A model generated the notes under the pieces. It worked only from the letters and a program-made list of their open reading frames with translations. It did not search any database and was not told the DNA's origin. Position numbers and translations under genes: made by a program. A stretch of DNA of 64,000 bases from JADKFD01 sp050250665 (lineage in GTDB: Bacteria > Pseudomonadota > Gammaproteobacteria > Xanthomonadales > SZUA-5): NCBI GenBank assembly GCA_050250665.1, contig JBFWOF010000029.1, positions 14,743 through 78,742 of the forward strand, written 5' to 3'. Positions 18,520 through 26,011 of the stretch are shown piece after piece; position 1 is the first letter of the stretch, and every line of letters starts with the position of its first letter.

Positions 18520-19325
18520 GGCTGGCTCCGATTGATCGACCAGTCGTAGTCCAGGAAATCGATGTCATATTCGCCCATCGACACCTTGCGCGCGGTGCTG
18601 TCGTCCATGCCCAGCTCCTTGCGGTAATGCGCCGCGAAGGAAGCCACCGAATCGGTGCCGCGGAAGGGGCGTTCGAAGTCCTCGCCGTACCAGTCGAAGA
18701 TTTTCGACAGATACAGCACCTGCTTCATCTCGTCGAAGCGGTTGCGCGAGCGATCGCCCAGGAAACGTTCGGTCTGATCTTCCAGCTGGGCGTCGAGTTC
18801 AGCCGGTCGATAGGCCTCCGGTCGCAGCGCGGGGCAACCCACCGAGGCGCAGTTGACTGCGAAATGGATGCGGGGATCATCGTAATCGGCGGCGCCGCGG
18901 ATCAGCCCATGTTCGATGCCGTCGAGGTTCTGTTCCTCGCCAAACAGGGTGAAGAAGCGCTTCTTCCACGGCGAGGTGAACAGCGAGCCCAGATCCTTGA
19001 TTGATTCCGGGGTGGTCTCGGCGCGCAGGATCAGCTCGACGGTAAAGGCGTTGTAGGCATTGATCAGAAAGGCGCGGCGCTGCGGTTTCATCCAGGCATC
19101 GAATTCGCGCCGCGGTACCGCGCTCAATTCTCCCAGATAAGCTCGCAGGATCGCCTGATCGCGGCGCATGCCTTCGTAATCGACCTGACTGGCGTGCCCG
19201 TCAGCCGTCCACTGCACGTGCTTGGCCAGCAGACCGTTCCAGGTCGAGTGCTGCTGGTCAAAGCCGGTCTGCGCGCAGAGTGCGGTGCTTGCCAGCAGCA
19301 ACAACAAGGCCAGCAGTCGGTTCAT
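18516..19325 (-). CDS. DUF547 exported protein
   Basis: 269 residues from the ATG overlapping the arsS stop (ATGA). Signal peptide about 1-18 (LLALLLLLASTALCA). The DUF547 domain follows, with 'QRRAFLINAYNAFTVELIL', 'IEHGLIRGAADYDDPRIHFA', 'NCASVGCPALRPEAY' containing two conserved Cys and a His region. The fold resembles thioredoxin/transglutaminase-like domains and its function is unknown. DUF547 genes are often next to arsenosugar or mercury/selenium-type radical SAM genes, and here the coupling is by overlap. Confidence 0.87.
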   Translation of the reverse strand: MNRLLALLLLLASTALCAQTGFDQQHSTWNGLLAKHVQWTADGHASQVDYEGMRRDQAILRAYLGELSAVPRREFDAWMKPQRRAFLINAYNAFTVELILRAETTPESIKDLGSLFTSPWKKRFFTLFGEEQNLDGIEHGLIRGAADYDDPRIHFAVNCASVGCPALRPEAYRPAELDAQLEDQTERFLGDRSRNRFDEMKQVLYLSKIFDWYGEDFERPFRGTDSVASFAAHYRKELGMDDSTARKVSMGEYDIDFLDYDWSINRSQP

Positions 19326-20275
19326 GCCAGCGCTCCGCCGCAACTGGAGCCTTGCCCGGCGGTGCAGCCGAAACAATGCCCGGCGACCCCGATCTTGCGC
19401 GGTAGCGGCATGCTGAGCAGATCGCGCAGATGCACCGTGCGTTCTTCGCCTCCGAGCGGCAGTTTCAGCATCTGGTTGAAGTCGCAGTCGTACAGCTGCC
19501 CCTGATAATCGACGCTGATCAGGCTGCGGCACATTACGTTGGGCAGGTTCTCGTCGCGGTGCGAGTTCACCAGGGTCTCGAAGTAGCTGTCGAACTTGCC
19601 CTTGGAGATCAGCCAAGAGCCGAAGCGCTGTATCGGCATATTGGCCAGGGCAAAGAGTTCATTGAATTCGATGCCGAAATTGTCGCTGAGCAGGCGCTTG
19701 TAGTCGGCCTGCAATTTGTCCTGCGCGGGCGGCAGGAAGGCGCCGTTGGGGTTGTAGACCAGATTCAGCGTCAGTCCGCCGGTGCGGCCATAGCCCAGCG
19801 CGTTGAGTTTCTGCAGCGCCACGATCGAGGATTCGAATACGCCATTGCCGCGTTGCTCGTCGACATTGGCCTGACTGTAGCAGGGCAGCGAGGCCACCAA
19901 TTCCACGCCCTCGGCGGCCAGGAACTCGGCCACCCATTCGTAGCCGGGTTCTTCGATGATGGTGGGATTGAGACGATCCATCACGCGCATACCGCGTGCG
20001 CGGGCTGCACTGACCAGCCAGCGGAAATGCGGATTCATTTCCGGTGAGCCGCCGGTGAGATCGAAAGTGGAAACTTGCAGGTGCTCGGCGACTGCCAGCG
20101 CCAGTTCCATGGTCTCGCGATCCATCAACTCGGTGCGCCGCGGGCCGGCATTGACATGGCAATGGATGCAGCTGAGGTTGCACAGATAGCCCAGATTCAA
20201 CTGCAGCGTGTCGATGCGTTCACGCTCGATCTGCGGAAAGGCGCGTGCCTGCAGCAAAGGCCAGGTGTCACGCAT
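19322..20275 (-). CDS. arsS: Arsenosugar biosynthesis radical SAM protein ArsS
   Basis: 317 residues. 'LGYLCNLSCIHCHVNAGPRR' carries the CxxxCxxC that binds the radical SAM [4Fe-4S]. 'FDLTGGSPEMNPHF' follows. The C-terminal Cys group (MCRSL, YDCDFNQM, HCFGCTAGQGSSCGG) likely binds an auxiliary cluster. Known ArsS proteins join a 5'-deoxyadenosyl group to methylated arsenic. AGGAG 6 bases before the ATG lies inside the preceding small ORF. In some relatives the final Cys is selenocysteine; here no in-frame TGA is seen. Confidence 0.93.
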   Translation of the reverse strand: MRDTWPLLQARAFPQIERERIDTLQLNLGYLCNLSCIHCHVNAGPRRTELMDRETMELALAVAEHLQVSTFDLTGGSPEMNPHFRWLVSAARARGMRVMDRLNPTIIEEPGYEWVAEFLAAEGVELVASLPCYSQANVDEQRGNGVFESSIVALQKLNALGYGRTGGLTLNLVYNPNGAFLPPAQDKLQADYKRLLSDNFGIEFNELFALANMPIQRFGSWLISKGKFDSYFETLVNSHRDENLPNVMCRSLISVDYQGQLYDCDFNQMLKLPLGGEERTVHLRDLLSMPLPRKIGVAGHCFGCTAGQGSSCGGALA

Positions 20276-20555
20276 GGGCTGCTCCTGTCATCTGCTTTCT
20301 GGGCTGTCCGGCTCGGGTGCTCTGGGTCTCGATGATGCTGATCGAACCAGGCTCTGGATTGAGGCGACGCCGGGGCGGCGCAAAAGCCACGCGTACCCGC
20401 TCGTGGGCCAGCTCCGGCCACGGCTCCGTGGGAAGGCGGTCACTGGCGAACACCACCAGCACGACCTGATCGGCGCCATGCAGGTGTTCAGCCAGTTTCG
20501 CACGCGCGTCGACGTCATCATCGGCACGCAGCACCGTACATATCCGGGTATTCAT
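20268..20555 (-). CDS. Unknown 95-aa protein coupled between arsM and arsS
   Basis: 95 residues; no family recognised. Its ATG overlaps the arsM stop (TGATG), and its last 8 bases overlap the arsS start and carry the arsS ribosome site. It fills the whole 279-base gap in a packed operon, which argues for a real gene. The sequence alternates predicted strands and helices: 'RICTVLRADDDVDARAKLAE', 'QVVLVVFASDRLP', 'RVRVAFAPP'. No Cys after the first few residues and no signal peptide, so a cytosolic helper is possible. It could also be a decayed longer gene. Confidence 0.62.
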   Translation of the reverse strand: MNTRICTVLRADDDVDARAKLAEHLHGADQVVLVVFASDRLPTEPWPELAHERVRVAFAPPRRRLNPEPGSISIIETQSTRAGQPRKQMTGAAHA

Positions 20556-21595
20556 CAGCAGCAGGCTCCCGCGGCGGTGGTGGACGTCGGGTCCGGGGCA
20601 CAGTCAAACAGACCATGGTGCGTCTGCTTGTCGCCCTGCAGTCGGAAATGGCTGGCGTAACGGGTGCCGGCCAGCATGTCGAAGGTGTTGCCGCAAACCA
20701 GCATCGGGCGCCCGGTTTGCAAACGATGGTGATCGTCCAGCTCGAAGGCGTGCGGCAGATTCGGCATGGTGCCGAGATAGGTGGCGATCTGGCCATAATC
20801 TTCGCAGCGATCTTCCAGCGGCAGCTTGAAGGCGCGAATGGTGATGGAGCGGAAGTTGATCATGCCGATCTTCGCGATCACGGCCTCATCGAACAAGGGC
20901 ACCGGACTGCTGCTGACGGCACGCGCATCGGCGCAACCGGCGGCGGCAATCATGCGCCGGAAGTCTTCGGTGTAGAGGGCGCCCGAGAGGCACTCACCCA
21001 GCAGCACCGGGTCGTGCCGGAGCGATTCGGGAATGCGTCGGTCAGCAAAGACATCGGAGAAGTAGAGTTCGCCGCCTGGCTTGAGCACGCGCATGATCTC
21101 GCTGAACACGCGGCCCTTCTCCGGTGACAGATTGAGCACGCAGTTGGACACGACGACGTCGACGCTGGCATCGGCAATGCCGCAGCCGGCCAGGTCTTCG
21201 ATATAGCCTTCGATGAACTCGACATTGCTGCGCGCATGAGCGTAGCGCTCGACGTGCCACTGCTGATGTTTGCGCGCGACCTCCAGTTGCTCGGCGGTCA
21301 TGTCCACACCGATGACGCGGCCGCGCTCGCCCACCAGTCTGGACAGCAGATAAGCATCGCGACCGCTGCCGCAGCCCAGATCCAGAACTGTCATCCCCTC
21401 CAATGCCGGTGGCAGCGGTGATCCGCAGCCGTAGAAACGCGCCTTGACCTCGGGGTGGACGTCTTCCAGCAGGCGCCGCAGATGCGCCGGCATGGCCTCT
21501 GCCGTGCAACAAGCACCGGTCTTCAGGTCGCTGCTCGATTGCAGGACCTCACCGTAGTAACGGCGGACGTCGTCTAGGCTTTGCTGAATGGACAT
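20555..21595 (-). CDS. arsM: Arsenite S-adenosylmethionine methyltransferase ArsM
   Basis: 346 residues. SAM-binding motif I 'VLDLGCGSGRDAYLLS', the ArsM mark 'FYGCGSPLPPALEG', 'VVVSNCVLNLSPEK' with a catalytic Cys, and 'ALYTEDFRRMIAAAGCADAR'. The C-terminal 100 residues, ending in GACC, are those of the arsenosugar-type ArsM that partners ArsS. It methylates As(III) in the cytosol. First gene of a six-gene operon; AGGAG lies 4 bases before the ATG. No arsR gene is visible upstream. Confidence 0.93.
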   Translation of the reverse strand: MSIQQSLDDVRRYYGEVLQSSSDLKTGACCTAEAMPAHLRRLLEDVHPEVKARFYGCGSPLPPALEGMTVLDLGCGSGRDAYLLSRLVGERGRVIGVDMTAEQLEVARKHQQWHVERYAHARSNVEFIEGYIEDLAGCGIADASVDVVVSNCVLNLSPEKGRVFSEIMRVLKPGGELYFSDVFADRRIPESLRHDPVLLGECLSGALYTEDFRRMIAAAGCADARAVSSSPVPLFDEAVIAKIGMINFRSITIRAFKLPLEDRCEDYGQIATYLGTMPNLPHAFELDDHHRLQTGRPMLVCGNTFDMLAGTRYASHFRLQGDKQTHHGLFDCAPDPTSTTAAGACC

Positions 21596-21855
21596 GGTGC
21601 TCCTGCGAACTGGATGATGTGGCCAGCGTGAAAGCTAGCAGATCAGCCCGGCAATCCTGTGAGGACGATGGTGACGAAGCTGGCACGGGAATGGGTGCGG
21701 GGCTGACTTGACCGGTACCGGCAAGCGCGACGTGCGGAGCAAGCGGCAAGGGATCTGCAATTCATGGCCCGGCTGCATCGGATGATGGACAGGCAGACCG
21801 CAGGCGGAGCGGATTCCTTTCAATCGCCGAAGACCGAGGTGTCCCCTGACAAAGA

Positions 21856-21876
21856 CCCGCGCCATTGCGGCGCGGG
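21856..21876 (-). terminator. Intrinsic terminator of the protease gene
   Basis: Inverted repeat CCCGCGCC-gcaat-GGCGCGGG, read on the minus strand, followed by TCTTTGTC. It begins 14 bases beyond the protease stop. Confidence 0.7.
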
Positions 21877-21889
21877 CCCTGAACGAAGC

Positions 21890-23140
21890 TCAGCGGAAGC
21901 CGGCGATCGTCGCTTTGGTGTTGTTCAACACGCGCTGGTTGTGGTTCAGATTGGTTGTGCCCATGGGCACGCCGTTGCGGGTCTTGGCCGGATTTGACCA
22001 GTAGTTGATGCGGGTGCAGTTGTTGCTGCAGGCATAGGCCATGATCGTGCGCCAGCCACCCGCAGCGTACTGATAGCCGTGGCCGTAGGCATAGGGCGTG
22101 CTGGTGGGGTCATTGGCCGGGTCGTGACGGGCGCTCTGCAGATGGCCGATTTCGTGGCCGAAGCTGTAGTAGCCGGTGGCGCAGCCGTGATGCACGGCGG
22201 CGAAGGCGGTCGTTGCGCTGGCGCCGATGGCTGAAGCCAGTCCACAGGAGCTGGCGTTGTCGATCACGAACATGACCACGTCGGCAGCATTGCTCGTGCG
22301 CAGCGAATGCACGCTGTCGAGAATGCCGTCATTGGTGCTGCGGATACGCGCCAGATCGGTCGAGAAGCTGCCTGATTCGACATAGGAGGTCGTGTATATA
22401 CCCGCCGCCTGCATCGTGATCGAGACACCCGAGTTGGTGTAGCCGGCATTGGTCTCGCTGATCGCCAGATTGACGAAGTTGGTGACGTTTCCGATCTTGG
22501 CCTTGGCGGCATTGGTGACCACCACCATGACCCGGATCACCGTATTGGCCTTGGTGGCAGCGTCGCCGTCCGCGCTCCCGTGATCGCCACCGACGGCCTC
22601 GATGCCGATGTTCTCGATCGGCAGCGACTTGTACTCGGCAGGGTGCTCAGGCGGCATCCTGGATTCGTCGATGGCAGCCAGCACGTGGCCGGAGCTGGAC
22701 GGGAACAGCTTGTAGAGCTGGCCATTGATGCGGATCGTGCCGGTGATTTCGTTGCCTCCCTTGACCAGCGTGACGCTGTTCATCAGGTCATCGCTGATGT
22801 CGCCGTCCCCCGACTGCGACTTGCCGCCAACGGTGCCGTTCCAGATCAGGCTGCCATCCTCGGCAAAGCTGGCGCTGTCACGGCGCACGCTGACGCGTTG
22901 CTTGGCACCGAGCACGATCTCGAAGCTGTCGGTGTCATAGGCCAGGGACGAACTGTCCACCTGCATCGGCGTCAGACTGATGGTGGCGCGATCAGACTGA
23001 AGCCCGTTGACGACCTGATCGGTGCTCTTGAAACCTGCGGCCGAGGGTTGCAACAAAGGACCGGCAGCGAATGCAGCGCCAGTGCTCAAACCCAGGGCGA
23101 TGGCCAGCGCGACGCGCCAACCGGTGTGTCGGTAGTTCAT
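21890..23140 (-). CDS. Secreted zinc metalloprotease (reprolysin-like metzincin)
   Basis: 416 residues. Signal peptide about 1-25 (ending GAAFAA). An N-terminal propeptide-like region (about 26-180) precedes the catalytic domain (about 190-415). The zinc site is 'GHEIGHLQSARHD' (HExGHxxxxxHD), with a Met-turn 'TIMAYAC' about 35 residues later; this is the metzincin arrangement of M12B/M72-like proteases. Three or four Cys near the active site may form disulfides. Probably secreted by a type II system. It is monocistronic with its own terminator and a long repeat-rich upstream region containing three GTGCTAG sites. Confidence 0.9.
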   Translation of the reverse strand: MNYRHTGWRVALAIALGLSTGAAFAAGPLLQPSAAGFKSTDQVVNGLQSDRATISLTPMQVDSSSLAYDTDSFEIVLGAKQRVSVRRDSASFAEDGSLIWNGTVGGKSQSGDGDISDDLMNSVTLVKGGNEITGTIRINGQLYKLFPSSSGHVLAAIDESRMPPEHPAEYKSLPIENIGIEAVGGDHGSADGDAATKANTVIRVMVVVTNAAKAKIGNVTNFVNLAISETNAGYTNSGVSITMQAAGIYTTSYVESGSFSTDLARIRSTNDGILDSVHSLRTSNAADVVMFVIDNASSCGLASAIGASATTAFAAVHHGCATGYYSFGHEIGHLQSARHDPANDPTSTPYAYGHGYQYAAGGWRTIMAYACSNNCTRINYWSNPAKTRNGVPMGTTNLNHNQRVLNNTKATIAGFR

Positions 23141-23289
23141 GGATGAATCCCCAAATCAAAGTTGAAATTACGGCCCGCCGTCGGAGGCTCAGCAGCAGTG
23201 TCCTGGATCCCCATCCACAACACTTTCACCAACACGGCGAAAGGCTTATCCGCCGGATTGATGAGGCCGTCAATGTGCAATGCAGCAAT

Positions 23290-23323
23290 GTGCTAGCGTG
23301 CTAGCACAATGGAATCGTGCTAG
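23290..23323. promoter_or_regulatory. Cluster of three GTGCTAG sites
   Basis: GTGCTAGC at 23290 and 23298, back to back, and GTGCTAG at 23317. The middle copy with the following AC forms the palindrome GTGCTAGCAC. About 150 bases before the protease start, on the promoter side. Confidence 0.45.
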
Positions 23324-23649
23324 GCGTTTTGGAAGGGCTGAAGGAAGGGCGGCGCGTCGCGACCGGCTACGCTACCGGCGCCGCGACGACCCCGTCCTGA
23401 GGCAGGTCGCGGCAAGAAGCCGGACGCAGAGAACACAAAGGAAAAGCAGCAAGCGCGCGGAGAGAAGCAGAGCCGTCCTGGACGGGCTTTTCTCTGCGTT
23501 CTCAGCGTCAAAACTCTCGTCCGCCAAGGAGCGAGAAGTGTCGGTTGTCGCGCCACGAGGGCACTCCTACGACACCGGGTTCATGGCCCGCGCGCAGTGT
23601 CGGGACTACACAGGCGACTCGCAACGACGCCTCAGGCGTGTGAGCCTTT

Positions 23650-23730
23650 CCCGAGTCCCGAGTCCCGAGTCCCGAGTCCCGAGTCCCGAGTCCCGAGTCC
23701 CGAGTCCCGAGTCCCGAGTCCCGAGTCCCG
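23650..23730. repeat. Heptamer tandem array (CCCGAGT)11
   Basis: Eleven perfect copies of CCCGAGT (23650-23726) plus a partial CCCG. It ends 91 bases before the DUF3016 start. Because 7 is not a multiple of 3, any frame through it cycles through all three phases. Confidence 0.97.
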
Positions 23731-23821
23731 TTCAGCCGCCTTAATCTCCGGGCGGCAGTTGGCGTGATAACGTGAGCGCATCAAGCCGGAGCGCCGGCAA
23801 GTCGAAGCTGATGGAGGCCTC

Positions 23822-24328
23822 ATGCGTACCCTGATTGTGAGCGGCTGCGTGCTGGTCGCCGCGCTGGTGGCAACTCCCGCACCCGCCGCCGGTGACGGTC
23901 CCGTGGCCGTGGTTTTTGTGCAGCCCGAGAAGTTCACCGACGTCCGCGATCGCCAGTTTGCCAGTCCCCCGGACAAGAACCCCAATCTCAGCGGCCTGCG
24001 GCGCTACCTCGAGACCCGCGGCAAGCGCTATCTGAGCGGCGGTCAGCAGCTGAAGATCGAATTCACCGATATCGACCTTGCCGGCGATCACCGCGCCCAG
24101 AGCAACCTTGAGCTGGCCGACGTGCGCCTGGTCACCAGCCTTTACCCGCCGCGGCTGGAATTCAACTACAGCCTGACCGACGCCTCCGGCGCCACACTCA
24201 AGTCCGGCACGGTCAAGCTCCGAGACCTCGCCTTCGACATCAGCTCCACCGGCACTGCCAGCGGCCCGCTGCGCTACGAACAGCGCATGCTGGACAAATG
24301 GCTGCGGCAGGAGCTTCGCAGTCAATAG
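23822..24328 (+). CDS. DUF3016 exported protein
   Basis: 168 residues. Signal peptide about 1-22 (VATPAPA/AAG). The mature part matches DUF3016, common in Xanthomonas-type bacteria: 'VVFVQPEKFTDVRDRQF', 'GLRRYLETRGKRYLSGGQQL', 'IEFTDIDLAGD' and 'LKSGTVKLRDLAF'. Periplasmic; function unknown. The gene is followed by a strong hairpin shared with the convergent peroxidase gene. The heptamer array upstream could influence its promoter. Confidence 0.85.
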   Translation: MRTLIVSGCVLVAALVATPAPAAGDGPVAVVFVQPEKFTDVRDRQFASPPDKNPNLSGLRRYLETRGKRYLSGGQQLKIEFTDIDLAGDHRAQSNLELADVRLVTSLYPPRLEFNYSLTDASGATLKSGTVKLRDLAFDISSTGTASGPLRYEQRMLDKWLRQELRSQ

Positions 24329-24354
24329 TCCCGGCAGCTGCCTGGCGATCCGCC

Positions 24355-24382
24355 GCCCTGCCGAGCGGGTGCTCGGCAGGGC
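24355..24382. terminator. Bidirectional hairpin between convergent genes
   Basis: GCCCTGCCGAG-cgggtg-CTCGGCAGGGC, an 11-bp perfect stem with a 6-base loop, midway between the DUF3016 and peroxidase stops. No long T-run on either side. Confidence 0.7.
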
Positions 24383-24414
24383 CTGAATCTGCGTCGTGTC
24401 TGTCAGTGTATTTG

Positions 24415-25848
24415 TCAGCGGCCTTCGACGAACCTGACCACGTCGGCCAGTGTGAGGTCCCGGTCCTTGCCGGTGCCGGCGATGCATCTCATCGGCGCCC
24501 AGTCCTTCGCGTGCAGGTACGAGGTGCCGCAGTTCACCAGCATCGCGCAAAAAACTTCGAGCAGGATGGCCGAGGCGACGGGGCCGAGACGCTCGCCCTT
24601 GCCGACAACTCCCGCCTCGCGCATCAGATAGAAAAACAATGGCGTCTCCGCTGATATGCGGGACTGGAAGTCATTCGGAGCCGCTGACCAACCTGGAATC
24701 TGCGCGAACTGAAGATCCTGGCTGGGGTCGATCGGGTAGCCTGCGGCAGCCAGCGCCGCCGCGACCGCCTGTCCGCTGGGCAGCGACAGAACGTTGCCGC
24801 GAAGCAGGTTTCGGAAGGCCAGCGAACGCTCATTGGCACTGGCCGATCGTCCGACCACCGGGTTGGGGAGTCGAATCAGTTCATCCGCAAGCAGATGGTC
24901 GATCGCCTTGGACCGGACATGACTGATGCAGTGATCCACGTCCAGCAAATAGCGCCAGTCGACGGTGAGTTTCGCTGGCACCGGGCCGAAGCCCAGTGTG
25001 CCGAAACTCTCGTCAAACAATTCGACCTGGGTGTAATGACCGTTGGCCGGATAGACCGAACGCACCATGGTGTGGCCGAAGCGATAGGCAGCGACACTGA
25101 ACTCCACCGGCATCGCCAACGGCGCAGTAGCGCCTTTCAGCACGATGGGATAGCTGCGCTTGTGCAACTGCCCCGTCGCGAATTGGAACACCTTCTGGTC
25201 GCACACTCGTTTCAGAAAGTCGTTTAGCACCAGATACTGATAGTGATAGCGCGTCTGGCGTTGGCTTTCTTCGAAGCGTTCACCCGGCGGCGTCGCGCCG
25301 AGGATGGCTTCGAAGATTCGATTGTGCAGGCGCAGCATCAGAAGGTGAAACTGGGCTATGAACAGGTTCTCATCGTTTCGATGGTCACCGATCAGCGCCC
25401 GCCCATTGCTGTTGCGCGGCAAGTCATTCGGGTTGACCTCATTTCCTACCAGCAGCCGGCCCGGCGCGTCCTGGTCGTACAGGAAGGGCGAGGCCTCCGG
25501 GCCGAAGCCATAGACACAATCCAGATCCAGCGAGGGCGAACGCAGATTCGGCAGCGCATTGATTTGCGCTGCGGTGAGTGGTGACCCTGCCAGTGCCGTG
25601 GTCGTGTCCAGGGTGATGTCGTGATCGATGAACTGGGCGAAGAAGGTATACGCGGCCGGAATCCCACTGTCGCCCGAGCCATTGCTGGCGTCGTGCATCA
25701 ATCCACCAGGACCGCCGAGCAGCGCGGCATCAGCCGCGCTGACAGCCAGCCCCGGCAGCTTGGGAAACATCTTGGTGAAGTTTCCGAGTCGCAAATGCTC
25801 GCAGCCCTGCGCCTTGCTGGTACCGTGAAAACACACTCGATTGCCCAT
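24415..25848 (-). CDS. Animal-type haem peroxidase
   Basis: 477 residues starting at MGNRVCFHG; AAGGAG lies 6 bases before this ATG, so I prefer it to a longer frame. It matches the peroxidase-cyclooxygenase superfamily: distal His in 'TFFAQFIDHDITLD', catalytic Arg probably in the middle region, 'NEVNPNDLPRNSNGRALIGD', 'FHLLMLRLHNRIFE', and proximal His in 'AYRFGHTMVRS'. No signal peptide is seen. Bacterial members oxidise halides, phenols or lipids with peroxide. The substrate here is unknown. Monocistronic. Confidence 0.88.
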   Translation of the reverse strand: MGNRVCFHGTSKAQGCEHLRLGNFTKMFPKLPGLAVSAADAALLGGPGGLMHDASNGSGDSGIPAAYTFFAQFIDHDITLDTTTALAGSPLTAAQINALPNLRSPSLDLDCVYGFGPEASPFLYDQDAPGRLLVGNEVNPNDLPRNSNGRALIGDHRNDENLFIAQFHLLMLRLHNRIFEAILGATPPGERFEESQRQTRYHYQYLVLNDFLKRVCDQKVFQFATGQLHKRSYPIVLKGATAPLAMPVEFSVAAYRFGHTMVRSVYPANGHYTQVELFDESFGTLGFGPVPAKLTVDWRYLLDVDHCISHVRSKAIDHLLADELIRLPNPVVGRSASANERSLAFRNLLRGNVLSLPSGQAVAAALAAAGYPIDPSQDLQFAQIPGWSAAPNDFQSRISAETPLFFYLMREAGVVGKGERLGPVASAILLEVFCAMLVNCGTSYLHAKDWAPMRCIAGTGKDRDLTLADVVRFVEGR

Positions 25849-26011
25849 CACCTGCTCCTTCAAGGGAAGCGGACCCGATCCGCGTCTGGCCGAGCCTCGC
25901 GCGGATATAAGTGTCACCACAGGTCAAGATGTCTCAATCGACCGGACAGCAAATGACCATCAGGGGGTGTGCTTCAATCGGTCTGCTCCGGGAGGGCGCC
26001 GACCGGAGCCC

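Larger units (their letters stand above)
23141..23821. other. 680-bp intergenic region, repeat-rich
   Basis: Divergent gap between the protease and DUF3016 genes. It holds three GTGCTAG sites (23290-23323), a stretch at 23413-23446 similar to 46619-46650, a stretch at 23570-23612 similar to 39722-39763, and a heptamer array at 23650. An open frame through it (23280-23744) reads only low-complexity and repeat-derived sequence, so I do not call a gene. Confidence 0.7.

Noticed and set aside
20555..21595. ArsM as a generic ubiquinone/menaquinone methyltransferase
   Set aside because: FYGCGSPLP, the catalytic Cys blocks and the neighbouring arsS make the arsenite enzyme clearly better.
23280..23744. 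154-aa frame across the region before the DUF3016 gene
   Set aside because: Its C-terminus is the translated heptamer (repeated SRVPSPE) and the rest overlaps dispersed repeats; no start signal.
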